Shown here in pieces: positions 6,821-13,856 of a DNA stretch of 24,594 nt. The stretch lies in contig SHXF01000063.1 in NCBI GenBank assembly GCA_009693435.1, forward strand, positions 1-24,594, given 5' to 3'. Within the stretch, counting starts at the first letter, position 1. Each line of letters begins with the position of its first letter. The notes below the pieces were generated by a model. That model saw only the letters and a list, made by a program, of their open reading frames with translations. It was not told where the DNA came from and ran no database searches. This DNA comes from Betaproteobacteria bacterium (GTDB lineage Bacteria; Pseudomonadota; Gammaproteobacteria; Burkholderiales; SG8-39). Position numbers and translations under genes: made by a program.

Positions 6821-7789
6821 TCAGTTGGTCGGAACCTTCGCAATGGCGATCGCTTTTCCATAGGTCGCGTAATTCCGCGCCAGCAATATTGCATAGTCCT
6901 CGGGCGTGGTGAACTTCGGTGTCATGCCGGCTTCCCTGAACTTGGACAGCAACTCGGGATTCTGCATGATCGCCTTGAGCGAATCCGACAACTTCCTGAT
7001 GATCGCAGGGGGCGTCCCGGCCGGCGCCAGCAATCCCACCTCCGCAGCAAAATCCAGGCCCTTGGCCACTTCGGCAATGCCAGGCACGTCGGGCGCGAAC
7101 TCCGAGCGCGCGGCGGTGGTCACGCCCAGCAAATTGGCCTTGCCCGCCTTGGCGTGCGGCATGACCACCGGAATGCCGGTAACCAGCAACGGCACCTCGC
7201 CCGTCAGCAGCGCGGGCACCGACTGTCCGCTGCCCTTGTAAGGCACATGGACGATGTCCATGCCCAGATCGAACTTGAGTATCTCCATCGCGAGGTGATG
7301 CAGGGTGCCTATCCCGGAGGACCCATAGCTGAGCTTTCCCGGGTTCGCGCGCGCTTCCGCAACCATCTGCTGCAGGGTCCTGATTCCGGACTTGGCGCTG
7401 GAAGCAATCAGCAGCGGCTGGATGCCGATCAGCGCCACCGGTGCGAAATCCTTGACCGGATCGTATGTCAGGTTCCTGAACAGGTGCGGCACGATGCCGA
7501 GCTGGCCGGTCTCGCCGATCAACAGCGTGTAACCGTCGGGCGCCGCCTTGGCCACGGCCTGCGAGGACACGATGCCGCCGGCACCGAGACGATTCTCCAC
7601 GAGCACCGGCTGGCCGAGCAACTGGGAAAGATACTGTCCGGTGACGCGCGCAATGACATCGGGACCCCCGCCTGCCGCATAGCCCAGGATGAAGCGGATG
7701 GGACGATCCGGGTACTCCTGGGCATGCAGCGAGGTGGTGGCGGCCATTGCCAGAATGACCAGCAGCGCGCGCTTGAATGGCGACTTCAT
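6821..7789 (-). CDS. Bug/TctC-family tripartite tricarboxylate transporter receptor
   Basis: The 322-aa product is a periplasmic solute-binding protein of the TTT (Bug) family. It starts with a signal peptide MKSPFKRALLVILAMAATTS ending in LHA before QEYPDRPIRF. The typical pattern follows: FILGYAAGGGPDVIARVTGQ, a QPVLVENRLGAGGIVS stretch, DGYTLL, and PGKLSYGSSGIGTLHHLAME. I chose ATG 7789 because GAGG lies 9 nt upstream; ATG 7795 is close behind as an alternative. No TctA or TctB membrane gene is nearby, which is common for orphan Bug proteins. In this context it probably scavenges the aromatic acid degraded by the neighbouring enzymes or senses it (inference). It is 78 nt upstream of the decarboxylase-like gene. 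Confidence 0.88.
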   Translation of the reverse strand: MKSPFKRALLVILAMAATTSLHAQEYPDRPIRFILGYAAGGGPDVIARVTGQYLSQLLGQPVLVENRLGAGGIVSSQAVAKAAPDGYTLLIGETGQLGIVPHLFRNLTYDPVKDFAPVALIGIQPLLIASSAKSGIRTLQQMVAEARANPGKLSYGSSGIGTLHHLAMEILKFDLGMDIVHVPYKGSGQSVPALLTGEVPLLVTGIPVVMPHAKAGKANLLGVTTAARSEFAPDVPGIAEVAKGLDFAAEVGLLAPAGTPPAIIRKLSDSLKAIMQNPELLSKFREAGMTPKFTTPEDYAILLARNYATYGKAIAIAKVPTN

Positions 7790-7865
7790 GTGCATGTACC
7801 TCAAGAATGGTGTCGGGCAAATTCGCGGGACGGTGAAAAACGGGCCAGCGGCGATCGGAACGGTC

Positions 7866-8396
7866 CTAAAGAAATATCGAAAATGCGTCCATGCCCAGCA
7901 CTGTGGTGTCGAGCAGCACCAGCCGGCTCCGCAGCTGCCATGTCACTCCGGATTGCTCCAGCACATCCCGACGTTCCCCGGTAAGCACCACCGGTTCGGG
8001 TTCGTTGCCGCGGTGGCAATAGACGGCGATGTTGCTCGTCACGTTCCAGCGCGCCGTTCCCGGCGCGCCACCTTCGGCCGTGTGCGGTGTGACGCGGATG
8101 TTCGCGACCATGCGGCGGGTGCGGGTGCGCGGGTTCTCCGACCAGGCGTAGTCCGAGTCCAGCCGCTTGACGCGCAATTTCAGGGAGCCGCAGTCCTCGT
8201 CCAGCAGAAAGGCCCGCTTGCTGAACCCGTCGCCTTCCTTCTTCATGCGCGTGGTGCGCACCGGTATCCGGTAGACGATGTCCGGCGAAAGCAGGGTCAA
8301 CCATGCCCTGAAATTCCAGGCGTCGAGCAGCTCGGCCTCGCGGTAGAGAAAGGCGGCGCATTCCTTTTCAGCACGATCTCCGGAGAGCTGCGTCAT
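7866..8396 (-). CDS. Aromatic-ring-hydroxylating dioxygenase beta subunit
   Basis: The 176-aa product has the SnoaL/NTF2-like beta-subunit pattern. It includes ECAAFLYREAELLDAWNFRA and LLSPDIVYRIPVRTTR near the N-terminus, DYAWSENPRTRTRRMVANI in the middle (about 84-102), and WQLRSRLVLLDTTVLGMDAF at the C-terminus. Beta subunits have no metal; they hold the alpha trimer together. The ATG at 8396 overlaps the alpha stop as ATGA, so the two are translationally coupled and made in equal amounts. A longer frame upstream is inside the alpha gene and is rejected. No frameshift is seen. Confidence 0.87.
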   Translation of the reverse strand: MTQLSGDRAEKECAAFLYREAELLDAWNFRAWLTLLSPDIVYRIPVRTTRMKKEGDGFSKRAFLLDEDCGSLKLRVKRLDSDYAWSENPRTRTRRMVANIRVTPHTAEGGAPGTARWNVTSNIAVYCHRGNEPEPVVLTGERRDVLEQSGVTWQLRSRLVLLDTTVLGMDAFSIFL

Positions 8397-9748
8397 GGCT
8401 GCTTCTCCTCTTTCTTCATCCAGGCGTACCACGAGTCGTGGAAGGTGCGCGGCCCGCATTCCCCGACCGAGGTGGGCACGGCGACGCCTGGCCCGGGGAA
8501 ATCCGTCAATGGCGGCACACTGCCCATGTCGTCCAGGCCCATCTGGAAGTTGAATTTCATCCCGACCTTGTCGGCGAACACCGTGGCAGCGGTGCGCGCG
8601 ATCATGGGCCAGAGCACCACGTCGTCCTGCTCGAAGCTGCCCGAGGGGCTGAAGCTGCTCATGGCGACCTGGTAGGCGCGGCGCTTGTAGCTTTCCGGCG
8701 CCTCCTTCGGCGCCAGTATCCAGCTCCAGATCTCCATCTTGCCGGGGCCTTTGGGCTGCCAGACGCGAATCGACAGGAACCCAGCCGGCGGCTTTTCCTC
8801 GCTGTCGGACAGGCCGAGATGGATGAACGAAAAATTCGGGAACACAGTGCCGTCATGCACCAGGCCGCGCCGCGCCAAGTCGACCTGGGCCTCGTTCAGG
8901 TGGTGCGTGCCGATGTGGCGCGTCACCTCTTCCGGATAGTCCCAGAACGCGCTCTGGCCGGGTTCCAGCTGGCGGATGCTGATGGCGTGGCCGTCGCAGT
9001 CGTGCACGTGCAGGCCGTGCTTCTTGTTGGGCGCATTCGCCACCGCGGGATTGACGATCTTCAAGCTGAGGATGGAGCGATGCGTCATGGGCGTATGCGA
9101 GCTGTCCCCGGTGAAGTTCTCCGCACCCGATTTCCAATTGGCATTGACCACCCAGCGATGCGGCTCGCCCAACACCTCCATGCCGCCCCGGGTGAGCAGC
9201 AACTGGATGTCGAGGTACCAGCGGAACTTGCCCAGGTATTGCGCGAGCGGTGCCGCCTCCGGGTCCAGGCTGGCGAACACCAGCCCATGGTAGCTCGCCA
9301 CATGCGGCGCGGGGATCAAGCCCCATTTAGCCAGATCGAGCTTGCGGTAGCCCTCGTTCTTTGCCGGCACGCCGTCCAGTTGACCGCTGTTGCGGTAGCT
9401 CCATCCGTGCAGCGGGCACACGAACGCTTTTGCGTTACCCATGTCATCGAGACAGACCCGGCCGCCGCGATGACGGCAGCCGTTGAACAGCACGCGGATG
9501 ACGCCCTCGTCGTCGCGCACGAATATGAATGGATCCTCGCCTATCATGCGCACCGCGTAGTCGCCCGGATCGGGTATTTCCGTTTCATGCCCGATGTACA
9601 CCCAGCAACGGGCAAAAATCCGCCGCTTCTCGAGCTCGTAGACGCGCTGGTTGTTGTAGATCTGCGCCGGAAGGAGGCCCTGTTTCAGATCCTCTTCCAT
9701 GTCGGCGAGGAAATCGGGCAATGCCTCGTGTGTGCCTGCGGACTTCAT
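8393..9748 (-). CDS. Rieske aromatic-ring-hydroxylating dioxygenase alpha subunit
   Basis: The 451-aa product inserts both atoms of O2 into an aromatic ring using electrons from a separate ferredoxin/reductase. The Rieske centre has all four ligands in CRH and CPLH (C91, H93, C111, H114). The catalytic domain has NWKSGAENFTGDSSHTPMTH, supplying bridging D215 and iron ligands H218 and H223, with D375 or D376 in FEQDDVVLW as the third. I chose ATG 9748 because AAAGGAG lies about 7 nt upstream; a GTG six bases earlier lies over that site. It belongs to the two-subunit group (naphthalene, biphenyl and salicylate types), unlike one-subunit phthalate dioxygenases. No ferredoxin or reductase gene is within the window. 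The substrate is unknown. Confidence 0.92.
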   Translation of the reverse strand: MKSAGTHEALPDFLADMEEDLKQGLLPAQIYNNQRVYELEKRRIFARCWVYIGHETEIPDPGDYAVRMIGEDPFIFVRDDEGVIRVLFNGCRHRGGRVCLDDMGNAKAFVCPLHGWSYRNSGQLDGVPAKNEGYRKLDLAKWGLIPAPHVASYHGLVFASLDPEAAPLAQYLGKFRWYLDIQLLLTRGGMEVLGEPHRWVVNANWKSGAENFTGDSSHTPMTHRSILSLKIVNPAVANAPNKKHGLHVHDCDGHAISIRQLEPGQSAFWDYPEEVTRHIGTHHLNEAQVDLARRGLVHDGTVFPNFSFIHLGLSDSEEKPPAGFLSIRVWQPKGPGKMEIWSWILAPKEAPESYKRRAYQVAMSSFSPSGSFEQDDVVLWPMIARTAATVFADKVGMKFNFQMGLDDMGSVPPLTDFPGPGVAVPTSVGECGPRTFHDSWYAWMKKEEKQP

Positions 9749-9825
9749 CGACACTCTCCTTTACTGCTGCTGCGCAATTTTTGTTTCGCCGAATGTTGCC
9801 GAGCGCGCGCTCTATGGCAGACGAC

Positions 9826-11058
9826 TCAGAACAGGCGCCTTTCGGGCCCGAGTTCGGCGCCATGTTCCCGCAACAAGTGCGCGCCGTAGCGGCTGGCGCA
9901 CATCGGCCAGTTGATCGCGACATGCTGCATGCCCGCGAGCAGGTTGCGGTATTGCCGCTCCAGGTGATTGCCGCGATAGACCGCCATCCCGCCAGCCGCC
10001 GCGTTGAGCCGGTTGCCGGCCGCCAGGAGTAGCTGACAGGCGTAGCCGACATGGCCGGTGACAACCGCGGTGAGCGCGCCGGGCAGCGATTCGCCGGCTT
10101 CCAGCCTGCGCATCGCGCCGCGAATCGAGTCGAGATACAGGCGTTCGGCCGCGTCGATTTCGCAGGCGGCCTCGGCGGCGAGGCTCTGGGTGCTCTCCAA
10201 CTGGGCAACGGGCTGGCCCCAGGAACGACGCGTCGCCGCGTAGGTCAGCCAGTCATCGAGCAGACTCTGCGCGATGCCCAGCAGCACGGCGGAAAACCCG
10301 GCCGTGGTATAGCCCAGCCGCGGGAGGCGAAAAATGGGCGCCGGGTTCACTTGGCCCCCTGGTGTGACACCGCTGGTCGAAGCGGCTGCGTCCAGCACCC
10401 GATGGGCGGGCACGAAGGCATTGTCCACCGAGAAGCTTTTCGAACCGCTGCCCTCGAGGCCGGTCACGAACCAGTCATCGATGACCGTTCCCTCTCCTTT
10501 GGGGATGAGGAAGAACGCCATCTTCCCGTTCTTGCCGGCGTCGTCCTTGATGAATCCGCCGCAGATGACCCAGGCGGCGTGATCGATGCCGCTGGAGAAA
10601 CTGTGGCGGCCGGAAAAGCGATAGCCGCCGTCTGCTGGCCGCGCCTCGCCTGCAGGCGCGAAACTGGAGGACGCGAGCGTGTCCTGATCGGCGCCCCAGA
10701 CATCATGCTGCGCCTCGGCGGGAAAGGTGCCCAGCATCTGGGGATGATCGGCGAGCACGCGGTACACCCAGCCTTGCGAACCGCAGGCCCGCCCCAGGAT
10801 CGTCGTCACTTCGCAAAACACGTCCCAGCCCATTTCGAAACCGCCGTGGCGCGCCGGCTGCAGCAGCCGCAACAACCCGGTGTCTTTGAATTCCGCGATC
10901 GTGGCATCGGGCGCCTTGCGGTCCTGCTCGCATTGCGCGGCGCGCGCGCGCAGATTCCCCATGAGATCCCGGGCGCGCTTCAGCATGTCCTCGCGGGTGA
11001 TAGCGCCGGGTACTGCGGCTCGGGAAGCGGTGGCCACCGGATTGACGATCGCGCTCAT
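9826..11058 (-). CDS. Flavin-dependent monooxygenase, HsaA-like (acyl-CoA dehydrogenase fold)
   Basis: The 410-aa product has the acyl-CoA dehydrogenase fold. It resembles group D two-component monooxygenases such as HsaA and DszC-like proteins more than true dehydrogenases. Seen: PARHGGFEMGWDVFCEV (about 68-84), FPAEAQHDVWG, LASSSFAPAGEARPADGGY, FSGRHSFSSGIDHAAWVICGG (about 147-167) and a C-terminal helix bundle. These enzymes hydroxylate phenols or heteroatoms using reduced flavin from a partner reductase, which is missing here. I chose ATG 11058 (MSAIVNPV), which sits in a 17-bp tandem repeat that creates upstream mini-frames. It is 77 nt before the dioxygenase alpha gene and probably part of the same operon. 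A ring-hydroxylating role is inferred. Confidence 0.8.
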   Translation of the reverse strand: MSAIVNPVATASRAAVPGAITREDMLKRARDLMGNLRARAAQCEQDRKAPDATIAEFKDTGLLRLLQPARHGGFEMGWDVFCEVTTILGRACGSQGWVYRVLADHPQMLGTFPAEAQHDVWGADQDTLASSSFAPAGEARPADGGYRFSGRHSFSSGIDHAAWVICGGFIKDDAGKNGKMAFFLIPKGEGTVIDDWFVTGLEGSGSKSFSVDNAFVPAHRVLDAAASTSGVTPGGQVNPAPIFRLPRLGYTTAGFSAVLLGIAQSLLDDWLTYAATRRSWGQPVAQLESTQSLAAEAACEIDAAERLYLDSIRGAMRRLEAGESLPGALTAVVTGHVGYACQLLLAAGNRLNAAAGGMAVYRGNHLERQYRNLLAGMQHVAINWPMCASRYGAHLLREHGAELGPERRLF

Positions 11059-11127
11059 CGGACGATCGCACTCATCGGACGATCGCACTCACCGGACGAT
11101 CGACCTCAGCGGACGATCGACCTCAGC
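11043..11127 (-). repeat. Five 17-bp tandem units over the monooxygenase start
   Basis: Units lie at 11043-11059, 11060-11076, 11077-11093, 11094-11110 and 11111-11127, each a variant of GATGAGTGCGATCGTCC on the minus strand. The last unit contains the true ATG. Because 17 is 3x6-1, the TGA ending each mini-frame (MSAIVR) overlaps the next unit's start as ATGA. The two most upstream units carry GCTGAGG, a possible Shine-Dalgarno. Confidence 0.9.
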
Positions 11128-11147
11128 GGGCTGGCGTCCGGTCAATA

Positions 11148-12125
11148 TCAATGGGCGGATCCGCTTTTCAGTTTCTCGCGCAGCTTCGCCCAGCGCCTGC
11201 CGCACTCTCGCGACGCAGCTTCGTACTCGGCGGGGAAGACGTCGTAAGGGGGACGTATCGGACCGGGCCGGCAGTAGCCGGCTTCTTCTATCCTGACCTT
11301 CTCGACCTGGATGTTGTAGGAGGCGAACACTTCCGGTTTGGCGAGCAGACCGAGAATCGGTTCGTTCGCCCAGGCGATCTCGTCATTCCACTGCTTGATG
11401 CGCGGTTTGTCGTTCGCAAGCACGGCGTTCATCACCGCCAGGGCGGGCTCCGGACCCATCGCCGCCGCGGTAGCCCAGCAGGCGGTAGTGGTCTCGGGTG
11501 AAATCTCGTAAAACTCGGCAACCGACATGTCGATGGGCAGAAAGTTGATGCGGCGATCGGTAGCGGCGATCAGTTCCTTCAAGCCCGTCGCGCGCGAGTA
11601 CTTCGCCGACATGACGGTGGGCGCGGCCTTGACCACCGCGGACCAGAATTCCAGCGGGAAGCCAAAGCGAAACGCGCGCATGTTGGCGTACGCCATGATG
11701 GCGAGCTTCGGGAACAGTTTCGACACTTCGGCGTAGTACTTGACCGCCATGTCGGTGGTCACCGGCTGCCACATCGGCAGCCCGAGCAAGCTGCCGTCGG
11801 CGCCGCGTTCCTGGGCGAATTTCAGCCGCCGGTAGACATCGTGCCCGCCCAGCGCAGTCGCGCCGACAAAGGTCGGGATGCGCTTCGCAACCGTGCTGCA
11901 GACGCAATCGACGAAGACTTCGTAGTCGGCGTTCGACACGGTCGCGCACTCGCCGGTGGTGCCGAGCACGATCAGCCCGCTCGAGCCATCGCGGATCAGC
12001 GCATTGACGAGTCTCTCGGTTTCCGGAAGATCGATGGTGCCGGTTGCGTCCAGCGCCTGCGCACCGGGACGTGCGGGGGTCGGGATGATGGCGTACAGGC
12101 CGCGAAGATCGGTGGCGCTCAGCAT
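11148..12125 (-). CDS. NahE-like hydratase-aldolase (DHDPS superfamily)
   Basis: The 325-aa product is a class I, Schiff-base aldolase of the dihydrodipicolinate synthase superfamily. Landmarks are IIPTP (13-17), LGTTGECAT (54-62), Y146 in MAYAN, and K175 in SAKY, the expected Schiff-base lysine. Segments FRFGFPLEFW and YNIQVEKVRIEEAGYCRPGP resemble trans-o-hydroxybenzylidenepyruvate hydratase-aldolase (NahE), which splits a hydrated arylidene pyruvate to an aromatic aldehyde plus pyruvate. I chose ATG 12125, preceded by AGAAAGTGAG; the frame extends 50 codons further up, but that part is unlike the family. It is the first gene of the minus-strand catabolic run. A simple DHDPS role is unlikely given these signatures. 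Confidence 0.85.
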   Translation of the reverse strand: MLSATDLRGLYAIIPTPARPGAQALDATGTIDLPETERLVNALIRDGSSGLIVLGTTGECATVSNADYEVFVDCVCSTVAKRIPTFVGATALGGHDVYRRLKFAQERGADGSLLGLPMWQPVTTDMAVKYYAEVSKLFPKLAIMAYANMRAFRFGFPLEFWSAVVKAAPTVMSAKYSRATGLKELIAATDRRINFLPIDMSVAEFYEISPETTTACWATAAAMGPEPALAVMNAVLANDKPRIKQWNDEIAWANEPILGLLAKPEVFASYNIQVEKVRIEEAGYCRPGPIRPPYDVFPAEYEAASRECGRRWAKLREKLKSGSAH

Positions 12126-12459
12126 GGTGTTCTCACTTTCTGATGGGTTGGTTGGGAAGGTGTCGGCAGCACCGGAAGTCGGCGGGGCGAGTCGCCTTCG
12201 CTGTGTCTCCTCGTACGACGGATGCACCCTCTCGGTATCAATTGCCGTTCCAGCCCGATGCGCGACTTGAGCCATTATTCATCGAGCGCGCGGCGCGCCA
12301 CCGAATGCAATCGGGTGAAGGATAATGCGCTGGAGGCATATTTTCGCATGCGGAACCTGGTTTTTCCGATATTCGCCGTCAAGCGCCGGCGGCGTGCGTC
12401 CGAAGCCCTGAGGGCATGCGAAAATCCGCTTCTTTGTCCGACAACAAGCGGGAGGTTTC
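12126..12459. other. Divergent intergenic region
   Basis: This 334-bp stretch lies between the divergent aldolase and epimerase genes, so it should contain both promoters. It carries a 12-bp inverted repeat (next entry). GGGAGG lies just before the epimerase ATG. I see no convincing -10/-35 pair and no adjacent regulator gene. Confidence 0.5.
12340..12425. promoter_or_regulatory. 12-bp inverted repeat, candidate operator pair
   Basis: ATTTTCGCATGC (12340-12351) and GCATGCGAAAAT (12414-12425) are exact reverse complements 62 bp apart, about six helical turns. Each contains the palindrome GCATGC. Placement between divergent genes suggests paired binding sites, possibly with looping. The regulator is unknown. 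Confidence 0.4.
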
Positions 12460-13416
12460 ATGGCGGTACTCATCATCGGAGCGGGCCTGGTCGGCTCCCA
12501 ACTGGCGCGCATCCTGATCGAACAGGGCGAGGCGCCGGTGTTGCTGGACCGCGCCGCGCAGCCCAGGGCGCTCGCGGAGATTGTCGACATGGGCAAGGCA
12601 ACCCTGGTGAAGGGCGACGTGCTGAAACCGCTCAACATCGCCGAAGTGCTGCGCACCCATGCCATCACCGAAATCATTCACCTCGCCGCCAATCCGCTGC
12701 TGACACAGGGCGGGCAGCGCGAGCCCTACAACGCCATCGAGCTGAACATCATGGGCACCACCAACGTGCTGGAGGCGGCGCGGGTGCTCGGCGTCAAGCG
12801 CGTGGTGGTGGCCAGTTCCAGCGTGCTCAACCACCACCTCTCGGGCGGCGAAGACAAGGGCGATCCGATGCGCGAGCAGGCGTTTCCGCGTCCGACGAGT
12901 TTTTATTCGTCGTGCAAGCAGGCGGTGGAAGCCATCGGTCTCAACTATGCGAAATGGTGCGGGGTGGAATTCGCTGCCGTACGCTATGGCGCGGTCGCGG
13001 GCCCGTGGGGCGGCGACGGCGGCGGCGGGCCGAGCAATGCCTACCTTGCCATCGTGCAGAAGGCGGTGAACGGGGAAGAAGCGGTGCTGCCTTCGGTCAC
13101 CATGGAATGGGTGTATTCCAAGGATGCCGCGCGGGCAACGCTGCTGGCGCTGCGCACACCGCAAGCCAACGCCGGCATCTTCAACGTCACCATGGGCGCG
13201 ATGGTGACGCCGGAGCAGCTCGCCGCGGCGCTCACCGCGGCGATTCCCGGCGCGCGCTATCGCATCGACAAACCGGCCGACGGGGTATCGATGTCGGCTC
13301 ATGCGGCCGTCTCGAACATCAACCGCGCAAAGCAGGTGCTGGGCTTCGAGCCGCGCTATCAGATGGCCGACGCGATACGCGATACGGTGGATTGGTTCCG
13401 CGGCAGAAAATCCTGA
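12460..13416 (+). CDS. NAD-dependent epimerase/dehydratase (extended SDR)
   Basis: The 318-aa product is an extended short-chain dehydrogenase. The nucleotide motif is GAGLVGSQLA (7-16), with D30 after the second strand suggesting NAD rather than NADP. Catalytic residues are present as S119-S121 (VVASSSV), Y149 and K153 (YSSCK). A Gly-rich GPWGGDGGGGPSNAY segment (181-195) follows. GGGAGG precedes the ATG. It is transcribed away from the aldolase gene and faces the end of the molybdenum hydroxylase operon. It could oxidise or reduce a pathway intermediate, or act on a sugar nucleotide; sequence alone does not decide. Confidence 0.82.
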   Translation: MAVLIIGAGLVGSQLARILIEQGEAPVLLDRAAQPRALAEIVDMGKATLVKGDVLKPLNIAEVLRTHAITEIIHLAANPLLTQGGQREPYNAIELNIMGTTNVLEAARVLGVKRVVVASSSVLNHHLSGGEDKGDPMREQAFPRPTSFYSSCKQAVEAIGLNYAKWCGVEFAAVRYGAVAGPWGGDGGGGPSNAYLAIVQKAVNGEEAVLPSVTMEWVYSKDAARATLLALRTPQANAGIFNVTMGAMVTPEQLAAALTAAIPGARYRIDKPADGVSMSAHAAVSNINRAKQVLGFEPRYQMADAIRDTVDWFRGRKS

Positions 13417-13550
13417 GGTCGCCGCGCGCTGCAGACAGCGGGGCGCTTGAATCGCCGCCTGATCAGGCTATAGACGTTATATTAAAACTTGCAATGCGAT
13501 TGCCGGACTGGCCACGAACTGCGGGGACTTTTACATTTAAAAGTTGTGAA
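13417..13550. other. Convergent intergenic spacer
   Basis: This lies between the converging epimerase and molybdenum-subunit genes. ACTTTTA and TAAAAGT (13527-13533, 13538-13544) can form an AT-rich 7-bp hairpin. It lacks a GC-rich stem, so I do not call it a terminator. The 70-bp repeats begin directly after. Confidence 0.5.
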
Positions 13551-13856
13551 TGTATCAGTTTCAGCACGCGCACCGGACCGCTTTTACGCAGCCGCTGCGC
13601 GTCCCTTCGACTCCGCCGCCATTATGAGTTCCAGCACGCGCACCGGTCCGCTTTTACGCCGCCGCTGCGCGTCCCTTCGACTCCGCCGCCATTATGAGTT
13701 CCAGCACGCGCACCGGACCGCTTTTACGCCGCCGCTGCGCGTCCCTTCGCCTCCGCCGCCATTATGAGTTCCAGCACGCGCACCGGACCGCTTTTACGCC
13801 GCCGCTGCGCGTCCCTTCGCCTCCGCCGCCATTATGAGTTCCAGCACGCGCACCGG
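13551..13856. repeat. 70-bp tandem repeat at a gene 3' end
   Basis: Units are 13551-13620 (most diverged), 13621-13690, 13691-13760 and 13761-13830, plus a partial at 13831-13856. The unit is the last coding bases of the molybdenum subunit gene with its TAA, so three extra copies of the gene's end lie beyond the true stop at 13794. Unit 1 differs at several bases, units 2-4 at one to three. No internal palindrome is evident; this is tandem duplication rather than a mobile element. Confidence 0.92.

Noticed and set aside
4833..7820. Very long open frame (about 995 codons) on the minus strand across three genes
   Set aside because: It is an out-of-frame shadow of the dehydrogenase, decarboxylase and Bug genes caused by high GC; its translation is Arg/Ala/Gly rich with no family motifs.
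4490..9748. Classical phthalate (pht) operon
   Set aside because: The dioxygenase has separate alpha and beta subunits and there is a NahE-like aldolase; the phthalate reductase and the usual one-subunit oxygenase are missing.
11148..12125. Lysine-biosynthesis dihydrodipicolinate synthase (dapA)
   Set aside because: The C-terminal segments match NahE-type hydratase-aldolases, and it starts an aromatic operon.
12222..13697. Plus-strand frame overlapping the epimerase gene
   Set aside because: It is the wrong frame; the frame from 12460 has the Rossmann and YxxxK motifs and a good ribosome-binding site.
13551..13856. CRISPR-like or mobile repeat
   Set aside because: The 70-bp units are adjacent with no spacers and equal the 3' end of the neighbouring gene; no terminal inverted repeats or transposase.
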